DNA of 64,000 nt, from the NCBI GenBank assembly GCA_031363055.1, contig JANLTP010000070.1, forward strand, positions 8,468-72,467, written 5' to 3'. The translations under genes were made by a program, and so were the position numbers. Below, one piece after another: positions 1-9,170 of this stretch (position 1 is the stretch's first letter; each line of letters starts with the position of its first letter). Below the pieces are notes generated by a model. The model saw only the letters and a program-made list of their open reading frames with translations, searched no databases and had not been told where the DNA came from. This DNA is from JANLTP01 sp031363055 (GTDB lineage Bacteria; Pseudomonadota; Gammaproteobacteria; Burkholderiales; Burkholderiaceae_E).

Positions 1-2
1 AT

Positions 3-362
3 CGCGACGAGGACTTCAACACGCGGCTGGCCTCCTTGCGCGGCTGGCAGATGGCGACGCAGAAAATCAAGCCGATCCCGCGAACCAGCGCTGCACTTGC
101 GCTCAGCGCGATGGTGCGCGAGGCCCAATGCAAGACGGCCCAAGAAGCAGTGGATGTCCTGCTCGGGCGTTTTCTGTCGGTACCGGTATCGGCCGCTCAG
201 CGACAGCGGTTAGCGTCGTTTCTTGCCAACGAACTCGGTACTGCCGATGTCGTTCGCGCGGCCAGTTACCTCGAGGAACCCTTGCGCAATCTGCTGCACC
301 TGATTTTGTCGATGCCGGATTACCAACTGGGCCAACTTCGCCCTTCGGGTGCATTGGCGTGA
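3..362 (+). CDS. DUF1800 family protein, C-terminal fragment (cut by window edge)
   Basis: The frame is open from the left edge of the window (it reads RDEDFNTRLASLRGWQ at the edge) to a TGA at 360-362, so this is the last ~119 residues of a longer protein whose start lies outside. The end, with RNLLHLILSMPDYQLG, resembles the C-terminus of DUF1800 proteins, which are large, poorly characterised and usually exported. The assignment is supported by the next gene, a DUF1501 protein. DUF1800 and DUF1501 genes are commonly adjacent in proteobacteria and planctomycetes. No function can be given from this fragment. The 65 bases between it and the next start contain imperfect repeats of TGATGGGTG. 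Confidence 0.7.
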   Translation, partial: RDEDFNTRLASLRGWQMATQKIKPIPRTSAALALSAMVREAQCKTAQEAVDVLLGRFLSVPVSAAQRQRLASFLANELGTADVVRAASYLEEPLRNLLHLILSMPDYQLGQLRPSGALA

Positions 363-426
363 TGGGTGAATCGGCGTGATCGGAGACTGGACATGATGGG
401 TGACTGGAAATGATGGGTGGCTGGAG

Positions 427-1680
427 ATGACACTTCAATTGGAGCGGCGTGCGTTGCTGCGCCACGCCGCTGGCCTGACCACATTGGGCGCAGCGCCGGG
501 GTTTGCGCTGTCGCGAGCGTTGGCACAGGGCAGCGCGACGTCTGCAATCTCCACTACGGGCGGCGCTAACCCGAACCGGATCCTGGTGGTACTCGAGCTC
601 TCCGGCGGCAACGACGGCTTGAACACGCTGGTCCCCTACACCGACGATGCGTATTACCGCCATCGACCCAAGATCGGTATTCGACCGGACAAGCTGCGTA
701 AGATCCATCAGCAATTCGGATTCAATTCGAGCATGGCTGGCTTCGAGCGCCTGTTCAAGGACGGCAACATGGCGGTGGTTCACGGCGTCGGCTATGCGCA
801 ACCGTCGTTTTCACATTTCACCTCGATGGCCTACTGGCACACGGCGGCGCCGAACAGTGGCGAAGAATACGGCTGGATGGGCCGTCTGGCAGACCAGATT
901 CATCCGACCGAGGTCGCCAATGCGATCATCAACATCGACGAGCGCCAATCGCTAGCCGTGCGGGCGCGCCGCCAGGTGCCGGTGGTCTTCAACGACCCGG
1001 ATCGCTTTACCCGCAAGGGCTTCTTGCAGGCACGGCCGCTGCTGGACCAGCTTCAACCGGCGAACGCTGAGTCAAGCGATCCTCCGTCGCAGCGCTTTTT
1101 GCAAGACGTCGCCCGCAGCGCCCTGGAGTCCTCGCAACTGGTGCGTGAAGCCTGTGCAAAATACAAGACACCAATCGACTATGGCATTGTGCCGCTCGAT
1201 CTGCCGAAGATCGCGGCGCTGATCAGTGCCGGCCTGCCGACCCGCCTTTACTACACGTCGTTCCGGCACAATGCCTTCGACACGCATGTTCAGCAAGCCG
1301 ACCTGCACCAGCGCCTGCTCAGTTATGCCTCGGACTCGATATCGGGCTTCATGAAGGACATGCAGCGTCTCGGTCGCGCCGACGATGTCGTGCTGATGGT
1401 CCTGTCCGAATTCGGGCGCCGGGTGCCTGAAAATACCGGTCTCGGCACTGACCACGGCACGGCCAACCATATGTATTTGATTGGCAAGCCGGTCAAGGGC
1501 GGGCATTTCGGTGCGCCACCGAATCTCGCCAAACTGGACGAAGGCCAGAACATGGAATTCACGACCGACTTCCGGCGGGTCTACGCCAGCGCCATACAGG
1601 GCTGGTTCGGCGTGCGGGACAGCACGAGCGTGCTCGGCGGTCGATTTGACCCACTGCCGATATTCCCTGCGTCGGGGTAG
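427..1680 (+). CDS. DUF1501 family protein with Tat-type signal
   Basis: A 417-residue protein of the DUF1501 family, which is distantly related to sulfatase/alkaline phosphatase-fold proteins and has no settled function. The N-terminus has twin arginines (ERRALLRHAAG), then a hydrophobic stretch ending ALAQ, which fits a Tat signal peptide and export to the periplasm. Family-typical segments seen are LVVLELSGGNDGLNTLVPY near the start, HGVGYAQPSFSHF, and near the end SEFGRRVPEN and TDHGTANHMYL. I chose the ATG at 427 because it places the RR motif about 8 residues in. An in-frame GTG at 400 would add nine residues from a repeat-rich leader. It pairs with the DUF1800 fragment upstream. Confidence 0.85.
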   Translation: MTLQLERRALLRHAAGLTTLGAAPGFALSRALAQGSATSAISTTGGANPNRILVVLELSGGNDGLNTLVPYTDDAYYRHRPKIGIRPDKLRKIHQQFGFNSSMAGFERLFKDGNMAVVHGVGYAQPSFSHFTSMAYWHTAAPNSGEEYGWMGRLADQIHPTEVANAIINIDERQSLAVRARRQVPVVFNDPDRFTRKGFLQARPLLDQLQPANAESSDPPSQRFLQDVARSALESSQLVREACAKYKTPIDYGIVPLDLPKIAALISAGLPTRLYYTSFRHNAFDTHVQQADLHQRLLSYASDSISGFMKDMQRLGRADDVVLMVLSEFGRRVPENTGLGTDHGTANHMYLIGKPVKGGHFGAPPNLAKLDEGQNMEFTTDFRRVYASAIQGWFGVRDSTSVLGGRFDPLPIFPASG

Positions 1681-1726
1681 GTCTTAACTCAGGCTATCAT
1701 TTGCGGTCACCGTTTGGAGTAACCGT

Positions 1727-2914
1727 ATGTTGACCATCCCCGGCCTGCAATTCGACCTCGGCGAAGACATCGCCCTGTTGCGCGATTCGCTGCAGCAGTT
1801 CACCGCCGCCGAAATCACCCCGCTCGCTTACGAGATCGATCGCAGCGATCAATTTCCCATGCCTTTGTGGCGCAAGTTGGGCGACATGGGCGTTCTGGGC
1901 ATTACGGTGGCCGAGGAATACGGCGGCGCCGGGCTGGGCTATCTCGCCCATATCGTCGCCATGGAAGAAATTTCGCGCGGCTCGGCCTCGGTAGGCTTGA
2001 GCTACGGCGCGCATTCAAATCTGTGCGTCAATCAGATCAACCGCAATGGCAGCGAAGAACAGAAACGCAAATATTTGCCGAAACTGATTTCCGGCGAACA
2101 TGTCGGTGCGCTGGCCATGTCGGAACCGAATGCCGGCTCGGATGTCATCTCGATGAAACTGCGCGCCGACTTCAAAGGCGATCGTTGGGTGCTCAACGGC
2201 AGCAAGATGTGGATCACCAACGGCCCCGATGCCGACGTCATGGTCATCTACGCCAAGAACGATTTCGAAGCCGGTGCGCGCGGCGTCACGGCCTTTCTGG
2301 TTGAAAAAGGCTTCAAGGGCTTCTCGGTCGCGCAAAAGCTCGACAAGATGGGCATGCGCGGCAGCCACACCGGTGAGCTGGTGTTCGAGAACTGCGAAGT
2401 TCCTGCTGAAAACGTACTCGGCGGCCTGGGCAATGGCGCGCGCGTTTTGATGAGTGGCCTCGACTTCGAGCGGGCGGTTCTGTCGGGCGGGCCGCTGGGC
2501 ATCATGTCGGCTTGCATGGACGTTGCCGTGCCCTACGTGCATGAACGCAAGCAGTTCGGCCAGCCGATCGGTGAGTTCCAGCTCATGCAGGGCAAACTGG
2601 CCGACATGTACACGACCATGATGGCCAGCCGTGCCTATGTCTACGAAGTCGGCAAACAATGCGATCGTAGTCGCGACGGCAAGGTCGATGTGCGCTCGTT
2701 GCGCAAGGACGCCGCCGGCGCTATTCTGTACGCCGCCGAAAAGGCCACCTGGATGGCCGGTGAAGCCATTCAATGCCTGGGCGGCAACGGCTACATCAAC
2801 GAGTACCCGACCGGACGGCTCTGGCGCGATGCCAAGCTGTACGAAATTGGCGCCGGCACGTCCGAGATTCGCCGCATGCTGATCGGGCGGGAGCTTTTCT
2901 CCGAAACCCTGTAG
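1727..2914 (+). CDS. liuA: Isovaleryl-CoA dehydrogenase
   Basis: Flavoprotein that oxidises isovaleryl-CoA to 3-methylcrotonyl-CoA in leucine catabolism, passing electrons to ETF. The 395 residues cover the whole acyl-CoA dehydrogenase fold. Two features separate it from other family members. SYGAHSNLCVNQI is typical of isovaleryl-CoA dehydrogenases. The catalytic Glu lies in LDFERAVLSGG (about residue 248), while the usual C-terminal site reads YEIGAGTSEIRR instead of YEGT. It starts a plus-strand run with aceK (3 bases downstream by the longest start) and thiolase. The methylcrotonyl-CoA carboxylase genes that use its product lie 19 kb away in the same window and orientation. Confidence 0.93.
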   Translation: MLTIPGLQFDLGEDIALLRDSLQQFTAAEITPLAYEIDRSDQFPMPLWRKLGDMGVLGITVAEEYGGAGLGYLAHIVAMEEISRGSASVGLSYGAHSNLCVNQINRNGSEEQKRKYLPKLISGEHVGALAMSEPNAGSDVISMKLRADFKGDRWVLNGSKMWITNGPDADVMVIYAKNDFEAGARGVTAFLVEKGFKGFSVAQKLDKMGMRGSHTGELVFENCEVPAENVLGGLGNGARVLMSGLDFERAVLSGGPLGIMSACMDVAVPYVHERKQFGQPIGEFQLMQGKLADMYTTMMASRAYVYEVGKQCDRSRDGKVDVRSLRKDAAGAILYAAEKATWMAGEAIQCLGGNGYINEYPTGRLWRDAKLYEIGAGTSEIRRMLIGRELFSETL

Positions 2915-2959
2915 TTTTTGGTTGCAGTCTCAAGATTGCTGGCCCATGCCTGTAGACCC

Positions 2960-4714
2960 ATGCCTGTAACTTCTGCCCGCGCGATGACGCTGGCCCTCGC
3001 CATTCTGGCGGGCTTCGATCGCCACTACGCGCTGTTTCGCTACAACGCCCAACAAGCGAAGGCGCGCTTCGAAGCGGCCGATTGGCACGGCATTCGCCGG
3101 CTGGCGCGCGAACGCATCACGTTCTACGACCAGCGGGTTGCCGAGGCGATGGCGCGTATTCAGGAGGAGCACAGCGATCGCGAGCTGACCGGCAGCAGTA
3201 GCGAGGAGCTTTGGCAACAGGTCAAACGTCACTACGTCGGTCTGCTCACCGACCACAAGCAGCCGGAGTTGGCCGAGACCTTCTTTAATTCGGTCACCAC
3301 CAAAATCCTGCATCGCACCTATTTTCATAACGCGTTCATGTTCGTGCGACCGGCCGTGTCCACCGAGTACCTGGATGCGGTGCCGCCGTCCTATACGGTG
3401 TACTACCCGGCGCGTGATGGCTGGTTGCCAGGTTTTCAAAAGATGGTCATCGACATTGGTCTGGCCTGTCCGTTCTTTGATATCGATCGCGACCTGAACC
3501 TGGTGCTCGACGCCACCCGCCGCTACATTCCCAAAAATCTTTCAGCCACCGGCGATTGCCAGATTCAAGTGCTGCGCACCCTGTTCTTTCGCAACAAGGG
3601 TTGCTACCTGATTGGCCGGGTCATCAACGAAGGCGAAGTCCTGCCGATGGCGGTGCCGATCATGCTCGATGACAGCGGCCGGGCCTACATCGACACGATC
3701 CTGTTCGGCAGCGAACGCATCGAGGCGCTGTTCAATTTTGCGCGCGCTTATTTCATGGTCGACATGGATGTGCCCGCCGCCTACGTGCGTTTCCTGAGCT
3801 CGCTCATGCCGACCAAACCGGATTCGGAGCTCTACACCATGCTGGGCCTGCACAAGCAGGGCAAGACCGCGTTCTACCGCGACCTGTTGCATCATCTGCG
3901 TCATTCACATGACCACTTTGTCGTCGCACCCGGCATCAAGGGGCTGGTCATGCTGGTGTTTACGTTGCCGTCGTTTCCTTATGTCTTCAAGGTCATCAAG
4001 GACAAGCGCAGCAAGGACGTGTCGCGCGAGTTCGTTCAGGCGCAATATCAGTTGGTCAAGTTTCATGACCGGGTCGGGCGGATGGCCGACACCTGGGAGT
4101 ATTCCGACGTACCGTTCCCGAAATCGCGCCTCGATGCAGCGCTGGTGGCTGAGCTGCGTGAGTATTTGCCCTCGCAACTTGAAGAGGACGGCGAGTCGCT
4201 GATCATCAAGCACCTTTACATCGAGCGGCGCATGATCCCGCTCAACATGTACATCGAACAGGCGACGCCCGAAGAGCGCGAACATTCGATTCTCGAGTAT
4301 GGTCTGGCGATCAAGCAGATGGTCGCCGCCAACATGTTTCCGGGCGACATGCTCTACAAGAATTTTGGCGTGACCCGCGGCAAGCGCGTGGTGTTTTATG
4401 ACTATGACGAAGTCGCCTACATCACCGACTGTGTGTTTCGCCGCGTGCCGGAACCCCGTACGCCAGAGGACGAGATGTCCTCGGAGCCGTGGTATCGGGT
4501 TGGTCCCCATGATGTTTTTCCGGAAGAGTTTGGAACCTTTTTGCTGGGCGATGCCCGCGTGCGCGAGCCGTTTCTCAAGCACCATGCCGATCTGCTCGAC
4601 GCCGCGTTCTGGCAAACTCACCAGCAGCGAATTCGCGACGGTCTGCTCGACGACGTTTTCCCTTACCCGGAGTCGTTAAGATTTGCGCGACGACGGTCGG
4701 CAGGGACGGCGTAA
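2960..4714 (+). CDS. aceK: Isocitrate dehydrogenase kinase/phosphatase
   Basis: Bifunctional enzyme that phosphorylates isocitrate dehydrogenase to push isocitrate into the glyoxylate shunt, and dephosphorylates it to restore the TCA cycle. The 584 residues from this start match the usual AceK length (about 580). The kinase lysine region VFKVIKDKRSKD lies near residue 343 and the acidic YDYDEVAY motif near residue 480. The ATG at 2960 gives MPVTSARAMTLALAILAGFD, which aligns with known AceK N-termini. In-frame starts exist at 2918 (TTG) and 2984 (ATG). Its place between isovaleryl-CoA dehydrogenase and thiolase, both leading to acetyl-CoA, suggests it is co-expressed when acetyl-CoA is the main carbon source. 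No isocitrate lyase is present here. Confidence 0.94.
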   Translation: MPVTSARAMTLALAILAGFDRHYALFRYNAQQAKARFEAADWHGIRRLARERITFYDQRVAEAMARIQEEHSDRELTGSSSEELWQQVKRHYVGLLTDHKQPELAETFFNSVTTKILHRTYFHNAFMFVRPAVSTEYLDAVPPSYTVYYPARDGWLPGFQKMVIDIGLACPFFDIDRDLNLVLDATRRYIPKNLSATGDCQIQVLRTLFFRNKGCYLIGRVINEGEVLPMAVPIMLDDSGRAYIDTILFGSERIEALFNFARAYFMVDMDVPAAYVRFLSSLMPTKPDSELYTMLGLHKQGKTAFYRDLLHHLRHSHDHFVVAPGIKGLVMLVFTLPSFPYVFKVIKDKRSKDVSREFVQAQYQLVKFHDRVGRMADTWEYSDVPFPKSRLDAALVAELREYLPSQLEEDGESLIIKHLYIERRMIPLNMYIEQATPEEREHSILEYGLAIKQMVAANMFPGDMLYKNFGVTRGKRVVFYDYDEVAYITDCVFRRVPEPRTPEDEMSSEPWYRVGPHDVFPEEFGTFLLGDARVREPFLKHHADLLDAAFWQTHQQRIRDGLLDDVFPYPESLRFARRRSAGTA

Positions 4715-4761
4715 AATCTGAATTTGAATTTGAACTTGCACTCAAACCACAGGAGCCAAAT

Positions 4762-5943
4762 ATGTCTGATCCCATTGTGATCGTATCCGCCACGCGCACG
4801 CCCATTGGCAGCATGATGGGTGACTTTTCTTCCTTGCAGGCCCACCAATTGGGCGCAATCGCCATCAAGGCAGCCGTCGAGCGCGCCGGTCTGAAACCTG
4901 ACCAGGTTCAGGAAGTCATCATGGGCTGCTGCCTGCCCGCAGGCCAGGGTCAAGCGCCGGCGCGGCAAGCATCCCTGGGCGCCGGACTGTCGGTTGCGGC
5001 GGGCGCCACCACCATCAATAAGATGTGCGGTTCCGGCATGAAGGCTGCCATGTTTGCGCATGACATTCTGGCCGCGCACTCGATGGATGTCATCGTCGCC
5101 GGCGGCATGGAAAACATGACCAACGCACCCTACCTGCTTCCAAAGGCGCGCGGCGGCTACCGTTACGGCCACGCCATGATGTACGACCATATGGCGATCG
5201 ACGGTTTGGAGGATGCCTACGATCGCGGCAAGGCGATGGGCGTGTTCGCCGAGACCTGCGCCAGCAAGTACGAGTTCACGCGTGCCGAGCAGGACCGTTT
5301 CGCGATCGCGTCGACCGAGCGCGCCATCAAGGCCAACCAGGACGGCAGTTTCAAATGGGAATTCGCGCCGGTCACCGTTGAGGGCAAAAAAGGCCCGAGC
5401 CTGATTGAACGCGATGAGCAGCCGTTCAAGGCCATGATCGACAAGATTCCAACCTTGCGGCCGGCCTTCAAGAAGGATGGCACCATCACCGCTGCCAATG
5501 CGTCTTCGATTTCGGATGGCGCAGCAGCCCTGGTGATGATGCGTCGCTCAACTGCTGAGAAGCTCGGCGTCCAGCCGATCGCGACCATCATCGGGCAGGC
5601 CACCAATGCGCATGAACCCGAGTGGTTCACGACGGCGCCAGTCGGTGCCATCAAAAAGCTTTACGATAAGATCGGCTGGACCAGCAAGAGCGTCGATCTG
5701 TTCGAGATCAATGAGGCGTTCGCGGTGGTAGCCATGGCGGCGATGAAAGAGCACGGTATTGCCCATGAAAAACTGAACATACATGGCGGCGCCTGCGCGC
5801 TTGGTCATCCGATTGGTGCATCCGGCGCTCGCATCATCGTGACCTTGATCGGCGCCCTGAAAAAGACCGGTGGCAAACGCGGCGTCGCCAGTCTGTGCAT
5901 TGGTGGCGGCGAAGCGACTGCCATTGCGCTGGAGCTTGCGTAG
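4762..5943 (+). CDS. atoB: Acetyl-CoA C-acetyltransferase (thiolase)
   Basis: Thiolase that cleaves acetoacetyl-CoA (or related 3-ketoacyl-CoA) to acetyl-CoA, or condenses it in reverse. All catalytic elements are present in the 393 residues: the acyl-accepting Cys89 in KMCGSGMKAA, NEAFAV, the His in GGACALGHPIGASG, and the second Cys in SLCIGGGEATA near the end. The start is preceded by AGGAG (4751-4755). It follows aceK by 47 bases, and its TAG stop overlaps the GTG start of the SDR gene by one base. In leucine breakdown acetoacetate is a final product, so this enzyme fits the pathway. The sequence alone does not tell degradative from biosynthetic (PhaA) use. Confidence 0.92.
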   Translation: MSDPIVIVSATRTPIGSMMGDFSSLQAHQLGAIAIKAAVERAGLKPDQVQEVIMGCCLPAGQGQAPARQASLGAGLSVAAGATTINKMCGSGMKAAMFAHDILAAHSMDVIVAGGMENMTNAPYLLPKARGGYRYGHAMMYDHMAIDGLEDAYDRGKAMGVFAETCASKYEFTRAEQDRFAIASTERAIKANQDGSFKWEFAPVTVEGKKGPSLIERDEQPFKAMIDKIPTLRPAFKKDGTITAANASSISDGAAALVMMRRSTAEKLGVQPIATIIGQATNAHEPEWFTTAPVGAIKKLYDKIGWTSKSVDLFEINEAFAVVAMAAMKEHGIAHEKLNIHGGACALGHPIGASGARIIVTLIGALKKTGGKRGVASLCIGGGEATAIALELA

Positions 5944-6620
5944 TGCCGCGTGCGTTGATTGTCGGTGCCTCGCGAGGGATCGGCTTTGAGTTTGTGCGGC
6001 AATACCTGGCGGCCCATTGGACCGTGTATGCGACTTTTCGCAGCGAAGCCGATCGACTGAAGCTGCGCGAGCTCGGCGCGCACACCCTGAAGCTCGATGT
6101 GCTGGAGCTCAATGACGTCGCCGGTATTTCATGGCAACTCGACGGCGAGTCGTTTGATGTCGTCATCAACAATGCCGGTGTCTACGGACCGCGCGCCAGC
6201 ACGACCAAATCGCCACCGACGCAAGACGAGTTCGATAACGTCATGCGCACCAACGTGCTGGCCGGCATGCGCATCATTCCAGTGGTCGCACCCTTGCTGA
6301 CGGCCAAGGGCGGTACCCTGGCCTTTATTTCCAGCCGGATGGGATCGATTTCCGAAGCCGGGGCCAGTTATGGCCTGCTGTATCGCACCTCGAAGGCGGC
6401 CGTCAACATGCTCGCGAAACTCGCCCACACCGACTACTCGCCGATTGGCGTGCGCGTGTTGACCCTGCATCCGGGCTGGGTGCGCACCGACATGGGCGGC
6501 CCGAACGCCGATGTTGAAGTATCAGCCAGCATTGAAGGCATGTGCCGTGTCATCGCTGACGCCGAGGCGTTTGCAAGCGGCGGGTTTTACGACTATCGCG
6601 GACAATCTTTGGCATGGTGA
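5943..6620 (+). CDS. Short-chain dehydrogenase/reductase (classical SDR)
   Basis: A 225-residue NAD(P)-dependent oxidoreductase. It has the cofactor motif GASRGIG near the N-terminus, NNAGVYG in the middle, a Ser in FISSRMGS and the catalytic YRTSK (Tyr and Lys intact). I place the start at the GTG at 5943, which overlaps the thiolase stop (TAGTG). The frame is open further upstream, but that part lies inside the thiolase gene. The size and pattern resemble the CsgA/C-factor-like small SDRs. The substrate is unknown. The operon position suggests a role with acyl-CoA or short carbonyl intermediates, which is inference only. Confidence 0.85.
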   Translation: MPRALIVGASRGIGFEFVRQYLAAHWTVYATFRSEADRLKLRELGAHTLKLDVLELNDVAGISWQLDGESFDVVINNAGVYGPRASTTKSPPTQDEFDNVMRTNVLAGMRIIPVVAPLLTAKGGTLAFISSRMGSISEAGASYGLLYRTSKAAVNMLAKLAHTDYSPIGVRVLTLHPGWVRTDMGGPNADVEVSASIEGMCRVIADAEAFASGGFYDYRGQSLAW

Positions 6621-6625
6621 ACGGC

Positions 6626-7009
6626 ATGAACGAAAAACAACTGATCTCCTCGGGTTCGAGTTTCGAAGCGCTGGCCGGATACTCACGCGCCGTGGTTCAC
6701 GGCAAAGACGTGTTCGTGTCCGGCACCACCGGCTTCGACTATTCAAACATGACCATTGTTGAAGATGCGGTAGCGCAGACCCACCAGTGCTTTGCGAATA
6801 TTGCCGACGCGCTCAAGCGCGCCGGCTGCTCGCTCGATGATGTCGTCAGAGTGCATTACCTGTTGACCGATGCCGGCGACTTTGAAAAGCTGGCGCCGAT
6901 CTTCGGCCAGTATTTTGCGAAGGCTCGACCAGCAGCCACGGCGACCGTGGTCGGGTTGGTGGACGCGCGAATTAAAATAGAAATCGAAGTCACGGCCCGT
7001 CGCGGCTGA
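6626..7009 (+). CDS. RidA (YjgF/YER057c/UK114) family protein
   Basis: A 127-residue member of the RidA superfamily. Founding members hydrolyse reactive enamine/imine intermediates, while other subfamilies act in specific catabolic pathways. Recognisable parts are SGTTGFDY, QTHQCFANIADALKRAG, VVRVHYLLTD and the C-terminal ARIKIEIEVTARRG. The usual RidA arginine near the C-terminus is represented in VDARIKIEIE. The start at 6626 has GGTGA five bases upstream; an ATG at 6614 overlapping the SDR stop is the alternative. It lies in an acyl-CoA operon and not beside amino-acid biosynthesis genes, which argues for a pathway-specific subfamily. Confidence 0.85.
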   Translation: MNEKQLISSGSSFEALAGYSRAVVHGKDVFVSGTTGFDYSNMTIVEDAVAQTHQCFANIADALKRAGCSLDDVVRVHYLLTDAGDFEKLAPIFGQYFAKARPAATATVVGLVDARIKIEIEVTARRG

Positions 7010-7039
7010 ACCGTAGCTACTGTTTGAACAGGAAATCCG

Positions 7040-8182
7040 ATGTTGTTGAATGAAGACCAGCGCATGGTGCGCGAAGCGGTTCGCACCTATGTCACCGAGA
7101 AGATCACGCCGTTCGCGGCGCGCTGGGATAAAGAGAACACCTTCCCGGCCGAGGCACTGAAGGGGCTGGCAGAACTCGGTTGCTTCGGCGTCTGCGTGCC
7201 TGAGAAGTACTCGGGCGCCGGCCTGGACTATCTGTCATTGGCACTCATTATGGAAGAGATTGCCGCCGGTGACGGAGCGACCTCGACCATCGTGTCCGTC
7301 AACAATTGTCCAGTCGCTTCGATTCTCATGACCTACGGTAATGCAGCGCAAAAGGAGCAATGGCTCAAACCGATCGCCAGTGGTGCGATGCTAGGGGTGT
7401 TCTGTCTGACCGAGCCTCATGTCGGATCGGACGCTGGCGCGCTGCGTACGACGGCCGTGCGCGACGGCGACAGTTACGTCATCAACGGCGTCAAACAATT
7501 CATTACCTCGGGCAAGAATGGTGACGCTGCCATCGTGATGGCTGTGACCGATAAAGCCGCCGGCAAGCGCGGCATCTCGGCGTTTGTCGTGCCGACCCGC
7601 AATCCGGGCTACGTCGTTGCACGCCTTGAAGACAAGCTCGGCCAACACGCCTCGGATACGGCGCAGATTCAATTCGAGAACTGCCGTATACCGGCGGCCA
7701 ATCTGATTGGCGACGAAGGCCAGGGCTACAAGATCGCGCTGTCCGGCCTGGAAGGCGGGCGGATCGGAATTGCCGCGCAGGCCCTCGGCATGGCGCGCGC
7801 GGCGTTTGAAGCGGCACTCAAATACGCCAAGGAGCGCGAGGCCTTTGGGCAAGCGATCTTCAATCATCAGGCGGTACAGTTTCGGCTTGCCGATATGGCG
7901 ACGCGCATTGAAGCGGCGCGCCAACTGATCTGGCATGCCGCCAGCTTGAAGGATGCAAGACAGCCCTGCTTGCGTGAAGCAGCGATGGCCAAGTTATATG
8001 CCTCCGAGATTGCCGAGCAGGTGTGCTCTGATGCGATCCAGATTCATGGCGGCTATGGTTACCTCAGCGATTTCCCTGTCGAGCGTATTTATCGGGACGT
8101 TCGGGTTTGCCAGATTTACGAAGGGACCAGCGACATTCAACGGATATTGATTGGTCGCGCGTTGGCGAGTTCGGCGTCCTGA
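7040..8182 (+). CDS. Acyl-CoA dehydrogenase (short/branched-chain type)
   Basis: A 380-residue FAD-dependent acyl-CoA dehydrogenase, the second in the operon. Unlike the isovaleryl-CoA enzyme it has the common catalytic base position: Glu361 in QIYEGTSDIQRI. Other family marks are LTEPHVGSDAGAL, IHGGYGYLSDFPVERIYRD and the FAD-contact region around FGQAIFNHQAVQF. AGGAA lies seven bases before the ATG. The overall pattern is that of butyryl-/short-branched-chain dehydrogenases, but the exact acyl chain cannot be read from the sequence. Just downstream come the three molybdenum hydroxylase subunits, so the oxidised acyl chain or its aldehyde precursor could be shared between them. Confidence 0.9.
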   Translation: MLLNEDQRMVREAVRTYVTEKITPFAARWDKENTFPAEALKGLAELGCFGVCVPEKYSGAGLDYLSLALIMEEIAAGDGATSTIVSVNNCPVASILMTYGNAAQKEQWLKPIASGAMLGVFCLTEPHVGSDAGALRTTAVRDGDSYVINGVKQFITSGKNGDAAIVMAVTDKAAGKRGISAFVVPTRNPGYVVARLEDKLGQHASDTAQIQFENCRIPAANLIGDEGQGYKIALSGLEGGRIGIAAQALGMARAAFEAALKYAKEREAFGQAIFNHQAVQFRLADMATRIEAARQLIWHAASLKDARQPCLREAAMAKLYASEIAEQVCSDAIQIHGGYGYLSDFPVERIYRDVRVCQIYEGTSDIQRILIGRALASSAS

Positions 8183-8237
8183 TGTTCGCCGCGGCAAATT
8201 CCGGCACGGCGAATATGTCTACGGGCCAGTGCTTTCA

Positions 8238-9170
8238 ATGAAAGCCTCGGCCGTCAGTTACGCTCGACCCGAATCTCTGGCCCAGGTGTTTGCGCTGTTG
8301 GCTGAGTACGGCGATAGCGCGCAAATTCTGGCCGGCGGCCAGAGCCTTGTACCGATGCTGAATCTGCGGCTCGCGCAACCTGACGTGCTCGTGGACATCA
8401 CGCGTATCAACGGCTTGAACAGCATCACCGTGGATGACGGTCTGGTGCACATCGGCGCACTGGTGACTCATCATGACATTGAACACTCGGCGCTCATCGC
8501 CCGCCATGCGCCACTATTGGCCAAAGCGGTCCCGCATGTGGCTCATGTCGCGATCCGCCATTGCGGCACGATGGGTGGCAGCGTGGCGCTGGCCGATCCT
8601 GGCGCCGAGTATCCGGCCTGTCTGGTTGCACTCGATGCCCGGGTGGTACTGACCAGCAACAGCGGCGAGCGCAGGCTTGCCGCGACTGACTTTTTTCAGG
8701 GCATTTACGAAACGGCGCTGCGACCAGGCGAGCTGGTTACAGCGGTCGAATTCGCCGCCTGTCAACCCGGACAGGTGTTTGCGTTTGCCGAGTTGGCAAG
8801 ACGGCAAGGCGATTATGCAATGGTCGGGCTGGCGGCGGTGGCTCGGCGTGACGGCGTTGGCGTTGAAAGCCGCGCAGGCGGCACTGGCGGCAAAGGCGGC
8901 ACAGGCGGCGCTGTCCAACTTTCTGAACTTCGCCTCGGGTTCCTCGGTGCCGGTCCGACACCGATGCTGGCGCGAAACGCCGCTGCCCTGGTCAGCGGCA
9001 AGTTCTTGAATGACACGACGATCGCAGCCGCGCAACACGCACTCGGCGATGAACTCGCCCCGCTCGATGATCTGAATGCCCAGGCGGCCACCAAATTGCA
9101 TCTGGCCAAGGTGTTGTTGGCTCGAGTGCTGCACGAACTCACCGGTCTGCCGACGAAAGCTCTTGTATGA
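8238..9170 (+). CDS. coxM: Molybdenum hydroxylase FAD subunit (CoxM-like)
   Basis: Medium, FAD-binding subunit of a xanthine dehydrogenase/CO dehydrogenase-type enzyme, 310 residues. It carries electrons from the iron-sulfur subunit to the final acceptor. FAD-binding signatures are present: ILAGGQSLVPMLNLRL near residue 35 and CGTMGGSVALADPGAEYP near residue 115. I chose the ATG at 8238; the longer frame upstream overlaps the acyl-CoA dehydrogenase end without similarity. A Gly/Thr-rich insert (AGGTGGKGGTGG, coded around 8875-8915) interrupts the C-terminal domain and looks like a micro-repeat expansion. The stop overlaps the start of the next gene (ATGA). The symbol denotes the family; CO is probably not the substrate. 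Confidence 0.88.
   Translation: MKASAVSYARPESLAQVFALLAEYGDSAQILAGGQSLVPMLNLRLAQPDVLVDITRINGLNSITVDDGLVHIGALVTHHDIEHSALIARHAPLLAKAVPHVAHVAIRHCGTMGGSVALADPGAEYPACLVALDARVVLTSNSGERRLAATDFFQGIYETALRPGELVTAVEFAACQPGQVFAFAELARRQGDYAMVGLAAVARRDGVGVESRAGGTGGKGGTGGAVQLSELRLGFLGAGPTPMLARNAAALVSGKFLNDTTIAAAQHALGDELAPLDDLNAQAATKLHLAKVLLARVLHELTGLPTKALV

Noticed and set aside
2015..2773. Minus-strand open frame opposite isovaleryl-CoA dehydrogenase
   Set aside because: Shadow frame. The plus strand has every acyl-CoA dehydrogenase motif.
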